A stretch of DNA of 64,000 nt from Akkermansiaceae bacterium (GTDB lineage: Bacteria > Verrucomicrobiota > Verrucomicrobiia > Verrucomicrobiales > Akkermansiaceae), in the NCBI GenBank assembly GCA_024233135.1, contig JACKPZ010000008.1, forward strand, positions 62,001 through 126,000, given 5' to 3'. The position numbers and the translations under genes are program-made. This document shows positions 39,431-47,072 of the stretch, piece by piece. A model generated the notes under the pieces. The model was not told the DNA's origin. It saw nothing but the letters and a program-made list of their open reading frames with translations, and did no database searches. The first letter of the stretch is position 1. Every line of letters starts with the position of its first letter.

Positions 39431-39928
39431 TCATCCGACCAGCGCCTTCGGGATCTTCCGCTTGTGCTCCCGGAGCGCGCGGACGATGTGCGGCGGGCCC
39501 TGGAAGTGGAGAACGATCCGGTCGCAGGCGTCGCGTGTCCAACGCATGTGGAGTTCGCCGCGCTTTCCACCGGACTCGACGACGAACATCGCGCTCCGCT
39601 CCTCGTCCGGACGATGCAACTCGATGCGTTCGAGCAGGGAGATCATCTGCGGGTCCTCGAATCCGCCGTCGATGTTCTCGCGAATGCACTCGAAGACAAA
39701 CGGCAGGTATTCGGTCTGGGTGCGGATGATGGTGCGCCGCCGCGGCGCGTATTCGGACTTCAGTTCGCCGAGGATCTCCTCCGTAGGGGCTTCGCCCAGC
39801 CTGTCATAGTAGCGGTTCCACCTCGTCCTCAGCAGCCACAACAGGACGAGCCCCACCGGCCATGCGAGAAGCACGGAGATCACGATGAACCGCGAGAGAT
39901 CCAGAAAGGGCTCGGACACAACCCTCAT
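39431..39928 (-). CDS. Hypothetical single-pass membrane protein
   Basis: Unrecognised. The 165-residue product has one N-terminal transmembrane helix (FIVISVLLAWPVGLVLLWLL, residues 14-33) followed by a basic stop-transfer RTRWNRYYD. The cytosolic remainder has mixed alpha/beta character (ELHMRWTRDACDRIVLHFQGPP) with no recognisable motif. It lies 42 bases after the sulfatase gene on the same strand and is probably the last member of that transcript. Confidence 0.65.
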   Translation of the reverse strand: MRVVSEPFLDLSRFIVISVLLAWPVGLVLLWLLRTRWNRYYDRLGEAPTEEILGELKSEYAPRRRTIIRTQTEYLPFVFECIRENIDGGFEDPQMISLLERIELHRPDEERSAMFVVESGGKRGELHMRWTRDACDRIVLHFQGPPHIVRALREHKRKIPKALVG

Positions 39929-39970
39929 GATGGTGCGGCCGGCTCCGGAGGGAAAGGAGCAATTCGCCGC

Positions 39971-41440
39971 TCAGACCTCATCCGGCAGCGGAACCGGCTT
40001 GCCGGTCGATTTTTCGACGGGCATCAGCGCCTTGGATTTCCGCAGGTGGTCGCAGAGCAGGCGGGCGAGACGTTTCACGTCGTCCGGCCGTTCGGCGGCG
40101 AGGTTTTTTGTTTCGGAAAGGTCGTTGCGGAGATCGAACAATTCGATGCGGCGGTCCACATGCCAGTAGATCAGCTTCAGGTCGCCGAGGCGCACCGAGC
40201 TGAAGGGCGGTTGGTCGTAGAAATTCGGATAGTGCCAGAACAGCGGACGATCACCCCGCGGCGCGGATGGATCGCGGACCATTCCGTCGAAGGAAACCCC
40301 GTCGTTGTCCGGAATGTCTTGCACGCCCGCCCACTGGAGGAAGGTGGGGAACACGTCCTCGATCACGACGGGCGCGTCGCAGCGTTTGGTGCCCTTGGTG
40401 GCGCCCGGAATGTGGACGATCATCGGGACGCGGTTGCCGCCTTCGTAGCCGCTGATCTTGTGGCCGCGCAGCGGCAGGTTGCGGGGGCACTGGGAAGGCG
40501 AGCCGTTGTCCGACATGAAGACCACGATCGTGTCGTCCGCGACGCCGAGCCGGTCGAGCGCGTCGAGCAGATCGCCGAGCGAGTGATCCATGGATTCGAC
40601 CATCGATGCGAGCGTCGCTTTCTGGCCCGGAAAGCGTTTCTTTCCCTTGTAGGAATCGATGAATCGCCGATCCGGCTCCCATGGCGCGTGCACGGTGTAG
40701 TGCGACATGTAGAGGTAGAACGGTTGGTCGCCCGCTTTCACCGTGCGTTCGAGTTCCGCGATCGCTTCGCGGGTGAGCGCCTCGGTGAGGTTGATCTCCT
40801 GCCCGTGGTATTTGTCCAGGCCGGGGACGTCCCAGATGCGGCCGCCTCCGCGCCATGCGGCCGAGAAATTCTTGTCGCCATGGTACGACCCGGGGCCACC
40901 CATGTAGGAGCCCGCGATGTTGACGTCGAATCCGAGGTTCTTGGGATCCGCGCCCGGTGTGTCCTTCGCACCGAAGTGCGCCTTGCCGACGTGGATCGTC
41001 CGGTAGCCCGCCTCACGCAGGTGGTGGGGCAGGGTATTTGCCTCGACCGATCGCGGAACCTTCGAGCCGGGTGGTTGCAGGCCGTTGAGAGGCCATTCGC
41101 AGGCATCGAATTGTTTGTCGTTTCGCTCGGGCGAGGTGTCCTTCCTCAGCGTCCAGCAGGTGACGCCATGCCGCGCGGCGTTCATGCCGGTCATCAGCGA
41201 GACGCGCGTCGGCGAGCAGATCGCGCAGGCGTAGGCGTTGGTGAAAAGCACGCCGTCCCCGGCGAGCCGCTCCATGTTCGGTGTCCGGTAGTCGCGGTTG
41301 AGCGGGGTGGTTTCCGGGCCGAACGGCACCGAGGTTTCCTGCCAGCCCATGTCATCGACGAGGAAAAACAGGATGTTCGGTTTTGGCGCGGCGGAGAGAA
41401 GTGGAGCGAGGCAACCCAGCAGGATCAGAATTCGAATCAT
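39971..41440 (-). CDS. Secreted sulfatase (family S1)
   Basis: A 489-residue exported enzyme with a signal peptide of about 17 residues ending LLSAA. The motifs are FFLVDDMGWQETS (metal-binding Asp pair near residue 29), CSPTRVSLMTG with the formylglycine Cys75, HVGKAHFGA in place of GKWHLG, HAPWEPDRRF, and MSDNGSPSQ for the late metal site. The arrangement, with the CxPxR core and a C-terminal antiparallel domain (WHVDRRIELFDLRNDLSETKNL), is complete, so activity is likely once matured. It is 71 bases downstream of the TIM-barrel isomerase-like gene on the same strand, and the two may act on a sulfated sugar together. Confidence 0.92.
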   Translation of the reverse strand: MIRILILLGCLAPLLSAAPKPNILFFLVDDMGWQETSVPFGPETTPLNRDYRTPNMERLAGDGVLFTNAYACAICSPTRVSLMTGMNAARHGVTCWTLRKDTSPERNDKQFDACEWPLNGLQPPGSKVPRSVEANTLPHHLREAGYRTIHVGKAHFGAKDTPGADPKNLGFDVNIAGSYMGGPGSYHGDKNFSAAWRGGGRIWDVPGLDKYHGQEINLTEALTREAIAELERTVKAGDQPFYLYMSHYTVHAPWEPDRRFIDSYKGKKRFPGQKATLASMVESMDHSLGDLLDALDRLGVADDTIVVFMSDNGSPSQCPRNLPLRGHKISGYEGGNRVPMIVHIPGATKGTKRCDAPVVIEDVFPTFLQWAGVQDIPDNDGVSFDGMVRDPSAPRGDRPLFWHYPNFYDQPPFSSVRLGDLKLIYWHVDRRIELFDLRNDLSETKNLAAERPDDVKRLARLLCDHLRKSKALMPVEKSTGKPVPLPDEV

Positions 41441-41511
41441 GGCACAAACGGTTTCACCGCATTCCTACGGGCGTGAAACAGGATGCTTGCAAGCCGGCCG
41501 CGATCCGATGC

Positions 41512-42411
41512 TCAGATGCTGCAGATCTCCACACCCTGTTTCAGGCTGGCGATCTTGTCCTCGCGCTTCGGCACGAATTCCTGGCCGACGAAGCCCTGGT
41601 AACCGGTGTCCGCGATGGCGCGCATGATCGCCGGATAGTAAAGCTCCTGCGTGTCGTCGATCTCGTTGCGGCCGGGCACTCCACCGGTGTGGTAGTGCGA
41701 AATGAACCCGTGGTTCGCGCGGATGGTGGCGATGACGTCGCCCTCCATGATCTGCATGTGATAGATGTCGTAGAGCAGCTTGAAGTTCGCGCTGCCGACG
41801 CGCTTGCAGAGTTCGACCCCCCACGCGGTGTGGTCGCATTGGTAGTCCTTGTGGTTCACCTTCGAGTTGAGCAGCTCCATCACCAGCGTGATGCCGAGTT
41901 TCTCCGCGAGCGGAACCAGACGCTTGAGTCCGGTGGCGCAGTTCTCGAGACCTTCTTCGTCGGACATGCCCTCGCGGTTGCCGGAGAAACAGATGACCTG
42001 CTTGGCGCCGACTTTCGCGGACGCCTTGAGATGCGCCTCGTAGGCCTCGACCAGCGTGTCGTGATGCTCGACGCGGTTGAAGGCTTTCTCGATGCGGCCG
42101 ACCTTTTCGCCGGACGGCGTGGTGGCGGAAGGAAACGAAACGATCGCGCAGGTCATCCCGTGTTTCTCAAGGGTCGGGAAATCCGACGGCATCAGCAGCT
42201 CCACGGATTGCAGGCCGAATTCCTTGCCCGCGACGCAGAGGTCGTCGAGCGGGATCGAACCGTAGCACCATTTGCACACCGAGTGGCGGATGCGGGTGCC
42301 GGGCGCGGCGGCGTCGGCGGCTTGCAGGCGGGTGGCGAGTGATGCCGCGGCGGCGGTGACGGCGGCGGTTTTTCCGGTGGTCATCAGGAACGATCGTCGG
42401 TTCATGGGCAT
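41512..42411 (-). CDS. Exported hydroxypyruvate-isomerase-like TIM-barrel protein
   Basis: A 299-residue sugar phosphate isomerase/epimerase family protein (AP endonuclease 2-type TIM barrel). The N-terminus has a twin-arginine signal (NRRSFLMTTGKTAAVTAAAASLA), so the enzyme is probably periplasmic. Metal-site landmarks are VMELLNSKVNHKDYQCD (Glu), FKLLYDIYHMQIMEGD (Asp and His), ISHYHTGGVPGRNEID (His) and FVGQEFVPK (Glu), matching the hydroxypyruvate isomerase-like group. The catalysed reaction is not known for the exported homologues. A second start at 42405 (MNRRS) is equally possible. It begins only 6 bases after ybeY on the same strand. Confidence 0.85.
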   Translation of the reverse strand: MPMNRRSFLMTTGKTAAVTAAAASLATRLQAADAAAPGTRIRHSVCKWCYGSIPLDDLCVAGKEFGLQSVELLMPSDFPTLEKHGMTCAIVSFPSATTPSGEKVGRIEKAFNRVEHHDTLVEAYEAHLKASAKVGAKQVICFSGNREGMSDEEGLENCATGLKRLVPLAEKLGITLVMELLNSKVNHKDYQCDHTAWGVELCKRVGSANFKLLYDIYHMQIMEGDVIATIRANHGFISHYHTGGVPGRNEIDDTQELYYPAIMRAIADTGYQGFVGQEFVPKREDKIASLKQGVEICSI

Positions 42412-42417
42412 CCTACG

Positions 42418-42885
42418 TCAACCTGCCATCCGGCTTTGCAAACCATCGTTCCAGAGACGCCGGACGATTTCCTCCTGGGCCGTCTCCATGGCCTCGCGTT
42501 CGGCCGGGTTCTCATCCTCATGTCCGGCCAGATGCAGAAGCCCGTGGACGAGGTAGCGGAGCAGCTCGCGGGCGAGTGGTTCGTCGTATTCGGCGGCCTG
42601 GCGCTCGGCCACCTGGGCACCGATGACGATCTCACCGTGGTGGAACGTGATCACGTCGGTGGGCCCCTCGATGTTCATGAAATCCTGGTGCACGCGGTCG
42701 CTCGTTTCGTCGTCGACCAGCGCGACCTCGACGATGGCGAGCAGCGACAACGGCGAATCGCCGCTCGTGGCGTGCTCCAGTGCCAGTCCGGCGGCCTGTG
42801 GGGAAACCTCCTCCAGCGCCGTGAGCCAATGTTCCGGGATGTCGGTGGCCTGCTGGTGGTTGCCGACGATGACTTCGAGTGTCAT
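42418..42885 (-). CDS. ybeY: Endoribonuclease YbeY (rRNA maturation)
   Basis: YbeY is a zinc-dependent RNase involved in 16S rRNA 3' processing and ribosome quality control. The 155-residue protein carries the diagnostic HGLLHLAGHED motif (H3xH5xH Zn ligands) near residue 114. It is preceded by the strand TDVITFHHGEIVIG, in which the family's usual TDVLSFP reads TDVITFHHG. It lies 15 bases after the HD-domain gene, an association with pgpH-type genes seen widely in bacteria (phoH-pgpH-ybeY). phoH is not adjacent here. Confidence 0.93.
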   Translation of the reverse strand: MTLEVIVGNHQQATDIPEHWLTALEEVSPQAAGLALEHATSGDSPLSLLAIVEVALVDDETSDRVHQDFMNIEGPTDVITFHHGEIVIGAQVAERQAAEYDEPLARELLRYLVHGLLHLAGHEDENPAEREAMETAQEEIVRRLWNDGLQSRMAG

Positions 42886-42900
42886 GGATTTGTGGGGAAA

Positions 42901-44553
42901 TCAGGCGCGCTTCGGCATCGGGATCACCCGTTCTGCGCTCTGGGTGTCCGAGCCCGAGGGCCGGCGTGTGGCCGTTGAGGAGCGCTCGTCGTCCTTCGGG
43001 TAGTCGATGCGGCTGTGAAGCATGCTGCGCAGCGTTCCGGCGAAGCTCTCCTTCACGATCGCCAGTTCCTGCAGGGTCAACGGACAATCGTCGAGCTGGC
43101 CATCGTGGATCTTCGCACGCACAAGGTCCTCGACGAGCGCGCGAATCTTTGCCGGCGTCGGCTTCTTGAGCGTGCGCGAGGCGCTCTCGATCGTGTCCGC
43201 GAGACAGATGATGCCGCTTTCCCGGGTGCTCGGTTTCGGGCCGGGATAGCGGAAGTTCTTCTCGTCGATGGTCGGCAGGTCCTCGGGGTTCTCAAGGCCG
43301 CGGTCGACCTTTTCGAGCTCGGCTTTCTTCTGCTCCTGGGCGCGGCGGTAGAAATAATACACCAGCGAGTCGCCGTGGTGTTCCTGGATCACGTCGATGA
43401 TCCGCGGGTTGAGCTTGTTCTTTACCGCGAGGTCGATGCCGTCCTTCACGTGGGCGATGATGATCAGCGCGCTCATCGTCGGTGTCAGTGAATCGTGCGG
43501 GTTCTCGCCGCCGTCGTGCTGGTTCTCGATGAAGTACGCCGGCTTCTTCAGTTTTCCGACATCGTGGAAATACGAGCAGACCCGGCACATCGGTGCGTTC
43601 GCGCCGATCTTCTCCGCGGCGGCCTCGGACAAGGCGGCGACCACCAGGCTGTGGTGGAAGGTGCCGGGTGCCTCGAGCTGCATCTTGCGCAGGAGCCGGT
43701 GGTTCAGGTCGCTGAGTTCGAGCCAACTGATGTCCGTGGTGAGGAGGAAGATCCCTTCGAAGATGGGAAGGAGTCCGCTGATGAGCAGCGCGGTGAGCGC
43801 GGTGGCGCCGAACGAGGCGGCGCTGCCGCTGCCGAGGATCTTGAGCTGCTCCACGGCGTTGGGCCCGAAGCACGCGAGCACGTCGAGATGGCCAAGCACG
43901 ATTCCGAGCACCAGGGTGATCGCACCGACGTAGATCCCCGCCTGCAGGAGCTGGATGCGTTTCCGGATCCGGTGGGTCAGCAGGACGCTCGCCACGCCCA
44001 CCACCAGACTCAGGATCATGTAGGAGATCCATCCTTCGCTCGGCGCGAACAGACAGCCGATGAGCGTGACGAAGACCGCGGAAAACGAGCCGACCGCCCG
44101 GCCGAGGAGAACCCCGTGCAGCATCGGGGCGAGCGCGTAGGGGATCAGGAAAAATCGATAGATCGAAGGCACATGACCGGCCTCCACCAGTCCCAGCGAG
44201 AGCCGCACCAATGTCAGATGGGCGACCAGCCCGCCGAGCACCAGGACCACCCGGCTGTTGCGGTGGCAGGAGTTCTGCAGGCTGATGTGGAACATCACGA
44301 TCGCCGTGATGGCGATCACCAATCCGAACACCGCGCCGCGGAGCGGGTCGGGAGAAACGAGCGAGTTCGGCGGGGCCTTGAGCACCAGGACCGAACAGGT
44401 GACCGCGAAGGTGGCGTAGAGCGAGAGTTTGACCCAGAAACTGTCCTCAAGGGCCTGGATCAGTGGATTCTCGCTATGGACGCGGCGTTTTCTGCCGGAC
44501 GAAAGCCCCTGTTGGGCCAAGCGCCAGCGCTTGATGGCATCCAGAAATCCCAC
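42901..44553 (-). CDS. PgpH-like membrane HD phosphodiesterase lacking the extracellular domain
   Basis: A 550-residue protein of the 7TM-HD family. After a cytoplasmic start and one helix (LSLYATFAVTCSVLVL), seven or so further helices run to about residue 300. The HD domain follows: GTFHHSLVVAALSEAAAEKIG, CSYFHDVGKLKKPAYFIENQ with the metal-binding HD, IIIAHVKDGIDLA, and VIQEHHGDSLVYYFY. In PgpH these residues hydrolyse c-di-AMP. Family members of 700-800 residues have a large extracellular 7TMR-HDED domain between helices 1 and 2; here only a few residues separate them. The signal-sensing part is therefore missing. A Ser/Arg-rich tail ends the protein. Confidence 0.85.
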   Translation of the reverse strand: MGFLDAIKRWRLAQQGLSSGRKRRVHSENPLIQALEDSFWVKLSLYATFAVTCSVLVLKAPPNSLVSPDPLRGAVFGLVIAITAIVMFHISLQNSCHRNSRVVLVLGGLVAHLTLVRLSLGLVEAGHVPSIYRFFLIPYALAPMLHGVLLGRAVGSFSAVFVTLIGCLFAPSEGWISYMILSLVVGVASVLLTHRIRKRIQLLQAGIYVGAITLVLGIVLGHLDVLACFGPNAVEQLKILGSGSAASFGATALTALLISGLLPIFEGIFLLTTDISWLELSDLNHRLLRKMQLEAPGTFHHSLVVAALSEAAAEKIGANAPMCRVCSYFHDVGKLKKPAYFIENQHDGGENPHDSLTPTMSALIIIAHVKDGIDLAVKNKLNPRIIDVIQEHHGDSLVYYFYRRAQEQKKAELEKVDRGLENPEDLPTIDEKNFRYPGPKPSTRESGIICLADTIESASRTLKKPTPAKIRALVEDLVRAKIHDGQLDDCPLTLQELAIVKESFAGTLRSMLHSRIDYPKDDERSSTATRRPSGSDTQSAERVIPMPKRA

Positions 44554-44614
44554 AGTGGTTCAAATACGTTGTTTGGTTCATCGTCCGCCGTCGCGGGGCG
44601 GGCGAACCGGGCGG

Positions 44615-44643
44615 AAACTAGCCACGGGCGGGAGGCTTGGCAA
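44615..44643 (-). promoter_or_regulatory. Candidate promoter of the pgpH-ybeY run
   Basis: On the minus strand TTGCCA (44643-44638), a 17-base spacer, and TAGTTT (44620-44615). The first 14 bases (TTGCCAAGCCTCCC) are identical to the candidate yebC promoter at 12951. It lies 62 bases before the HD gene. Confidence 0.5.
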
Positions 44644-44670
44644 TCCGCAAATCGGGGTGGAGAGTGTTCG

Positions 44671-44709
44671 GAAGAACAAAGGCCGGGCGGGGGATTCCCG
44701 TCCGGCCTT
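44671..44709 (-). terminator. Rho-independent terminator of hpf
   Basis: AAGGCCGGGCGGG (44679-44691) pairs with CCCGTCCGGCCTT (44697-44709), 13 pairs with one G-U, around GGATT. Read on the minus strand it is followed by tttgttctt. It lies 26 bases after the hpf stop. Confidence 0.8.
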
Positions 44710-44735
44710 GATATCCAAGGGGGGAGGCAAGGTCC

Positions 44736-45332
44736 TCAGACCGCCTCATTGTCGATGTCGAGGGCGGCGTATTCGCCGTCCTTGCGACGATAGACGATCG
44801 TCAGGCAGCCGCGCCGCGCGCTCTTGTAGAGCACGAACGGACGGTCCGAGAGCTCGAGTTGCATGATGGCGTCCTCTTTGTACATCGTGCGGATGCCGTA
44901 GCGATCCGGATGGACGATATAGGGGACGGGATCGGCTTCGGACTCTTCCGGGTGGTCGAGCGCCTCCTCGGTGAAATACCGCTCCTCCAGATGACGGATC
45001 GACTCGTTGCGGTGTGGACGGTTCTTCTTGAGCAGGCGGGTCTTGTGCTTGCGCATGCGGCGGGCGATCTTCTCGGTCGTCTCGTCGATGGCGACATACA
45101 TGTCCTTGCCTTCGGTGTGCGCCTCGATGGTGATGTGGTTGGCGCAAAAGAGAATGATTTCGGCAACGTGCCGGTTTTTCTGAACGTCGAGAATGGCCTT
45201 GGCTTCAATGATGCGCGGGTAGTCCAGGTGCAGGCTCTCGATCTTCTTGTGCACATGGTCGCGAAGCGCGTCGGTCACTTGCTCGTGCCGGACAGTGATG
45301 GTGATCGGCAGGTTGACGTTGGCAGTTTGCAT
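44736..45332 (-). CDS. hpf: Long-form ribosome hibernation promoting factor
   Basis: HPF dimerises 70S ribosomes into inactive 100S particles in resting cells. The 198-residue length and two-domain plan define the long form. The N-terminal RaiA-like fold (residues 1-100) includes VTDALRDHVHKKIESL and HITIEAHTEGKDMYVAIDETTEKIARRMRKHKTRL. The C-terminal dimerisation domain (about residues 135-190) includes YGIRTMYKEDAIMQLELSDRPFVLYKSA and LTIVYRRKDGEYAALDI. No separate short HPF is seen. A strong terminator follows, so it is an end-of-transcript gene. Its own promoter within 45333-45494 could not be assigned. Confidence 0.93.
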   Translation of the reverse strand: MQTANVNLPITITVRHEQVTDALRDHVHKKIESLHLDYPRIIEAKAILDVQKNRHVAEIILFCANHITIEAHTEGKDMYVAIDETTEKIARRMRKHKTRLLKKNRPHRNESIRHLEERYFTEEALDHPEESEADPVPYIVHPDRYGIRTMYKEDAIMQLELSDRPFVLYKSARRGCLTIVYRRKDGEYAALDIDNEAV

Positions 45333-45486
45333 GGTCTTCGGTGTTTGGTTGGGGTGAATGACGTCGGGATTTCATTCCCGCTCGTCCATTGGCAACCATG
45401 AACGAAAAGCCCACGGAACGCCACGTTCTTCTTCGAGAAAATTTGCGCGTCGATTTGCGCGCCCGGCCGCCGGCGGCAAAGCCTTT

Positions 45487-45504
45487 CCGCCGCCTCAGCG
45501 GCGG
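45487..45504. other. GC stem-loop at the end of the AsmA-like gene
   Basis: CCGCCGC (45487-45493) and GCGGCGG (45498-45504) pair around CTCA, and the minus-strand stop codon sits in the loop. No T run follows, so termination would depend on Rho or the stem only stabilises the mRNA end. Confidence 0.4.
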
Positions 45505-47036
45505 GGCTTGGTGAGATCCTCGAAGCTCGGCAGCGCGGCCTCGTCCGGAGGCACATCCGCCGGGTCGAAGGTCTGCTGGCCTGCCTCATACATCGTCCGG
45601 AAGTTGTCGGACGGAGCCGAGGCGCTGCCGGACGGCTTGAGCGTGATCCAGCGGAATCCTTCCGATTCCCCGCCGAACATCGCCTCCAGACGCGGATTGC
45701 GGGCGCTGCGGATCATCGCGTCGGCCACGCCGATGCGGAGTTCGCCGGAGAGAGCCCGGTTCGGGGTCATCGAGAGGCTGCCGCGGACCGCGAGCCGGCC
45801 TTTTCCGACGAAGTCGAGGTCGCCGAGCGTCACACTGCCGTTGGCGCGGCGGATCACGCCCTTCGCGCCATCGTCAAACTTGGGCGCTTCGAACCACGGA
45901 TCGTCGAGCAGGTGGTGGAGCGCCTGGAGGAACGGAAACGCCTGCAACGTGATGGTTTCGGTGGGCGCGTTGCGGAACTCGACCGCCAGCGCGGCATCGG
46001 GCTCGGCCTGCGGGCGGAAGGTGAGGAAGTTCGACTCGGCGGATGCCAGCGAATCGACCCGCCCCGAGATGATGTGGCCGAGGTCCGGGCCGGCGATGCT
46101 GGAAAGCAGCAACGACTCAAGGCGCACGACGAGGGTGGAGGCGCTCTCCGCCTCGTAGGGGGAGACCGTGCCGGAAAACTCGATGATGCCGCGGCTGTCG
46201 TCCGGGTTGCGGACGCGGAGGCCCACGATGTCGGTCTCGGTGCCGCGGAACTCGATGTGCGCGCGGTCGAGCCGGAAGCGGGGCATGCCGGTGATCGAGA
46301 GGTCGCCGCGGTTGAGCAGCATCTGGGTCCGGCCGTTGACCTTGTTCGGGTAGAGCGAGGCCTCGGTGTGGTCGAGGCGCAGGATCTTGGGCTCGCCGAT
46401 GACCACGTCGAGCCCGCTGACGGCGTAGCGTTTGAACCGGACCGGGAGCTCGCCATCGGCTTCGGGCGTGGCGCGCAGATCCCCGCCCGGCGTGGGCGTC
46501 GCGAGGGTGAGGATGCCGGTGCCGGCGGTGATTTCCTCTCCAGTGAACGCCTTGCCGAGGAAACTGGAGGGAAACACCTGGGCGCGGACCATCCGCAGGT
46601 CCAGCGAGCCGAGCGCGTTGCCCTCGGGCCAGGTGAGGATGACGCGGTTGGCGTTCGCCGCGGTCGGGTTCATGCGGAACTGGTTGAGCTCCACGTTGGC
46701 ACCGCTGCTGGTGGCGATGCGCCCGATGAGTCCCTCGCGGAACGGCGCGCTGTTGGCGTAGATGATCGCCACACCCGCCAGCAGCAGGAAGACGAAGAGC
46801 AGCACCAGGACGGCCGTCATCTGGAGCATGCGGGATTTCTTTTCGGCAAGCTGCTGCTCCTTGTGCGGTTGGTGGCTGCGGCGTTTGCGGCGGCGCACCT
46901 TGATCGCCTGGCTGCCGTCGGAGCGGGTGACGAGTTCACCATCGAGCGGGCCGCCTTCGGATGTGGGGCGGTTGCGCAAACGCTCCATCATTTCGTCGAT
47001 GGAGTATTTTTCCGGTTCGCTGGATGGAGATGCCAT
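45495..47036 (-). CDS. AsmA-like single-pass membrane protein next to the secretin
   Basis: No confident family. The 513-residue product has a cytoplasmic start with a basic block (KVRRRKRRSHQPHK), one transmembrane helix (TAVLVLLFVFLLLAGVAIIYA) at about residues 73-94, and a long extracytoplasmic region. That region has repeated amphipathic strands of the AsmA/TamB type: SGLDVVIGEPKILRLDHTEASLY, RFRLDRAHIEFRGTETDI, GSVTLGDLDFVGKGRLAVRGSL. Such proteins bridge membranes in lipid or envelope biogenesis. It begins 36 bases after the secretin stop on the same strand, so it is cotranscribed and may anchor or service that machine. Confidence 0.65.
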   Translation of the reverse strand: MASPSSEPEKYSIDEMMERLRNRPTSEGGPLDGELVTRSDGSQAIKVRRRKRRSHQPHKEQQLAEKKSRMLQMTAVLVLLFVFLLLAGVAIIYANSAPFREGLIGRIATSSGANVELNQFRMNPTAANANRVILTWPEGNALGSLDLRMVRAQVFPSSFLGKAFTGEEITAGTGILTLATPTPGGDLRATPEADGELPVRFKRYAVSGLDVVIGEPKILRLDHTEASLYPNKVNGRTQMLLNRGDLSITGMPRFRLDRAHIEFRGTETDIVGLRVRNPDDSRGIIEFSGTVSPYEAESASTLVVRLESLLLSSIAGPDLGHIISGRVDSLASAESNFLTFRPQAEPDAALAVEFRNAPTETITLQAFPFLQALHHLLDDPWFEAPKFDDGAKGVIRRANGSVTLGDLDFVGKGRLAVRGSLSMTPNRALSGELRIGVADAMIRSARNPRLEAMFGGESEGFRWITLKPSGSASAPSDNFRTMYEAGQQTFDPADVPPDEAALPSFEDLTKPRR

Positions 47037-47072
47037 GGACGGGCGGGCGGGTGCGGAGCCTCGGCGCCGGGA

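Noticed and set aside
41485..41494. GCTTGCAAGC palindrome considered as another LacI operator
   Set aside because: It is only a 10-base palindrome without the two TTGCAA arms around a central CG, and it lies at the 3' end of the isomerase gene.
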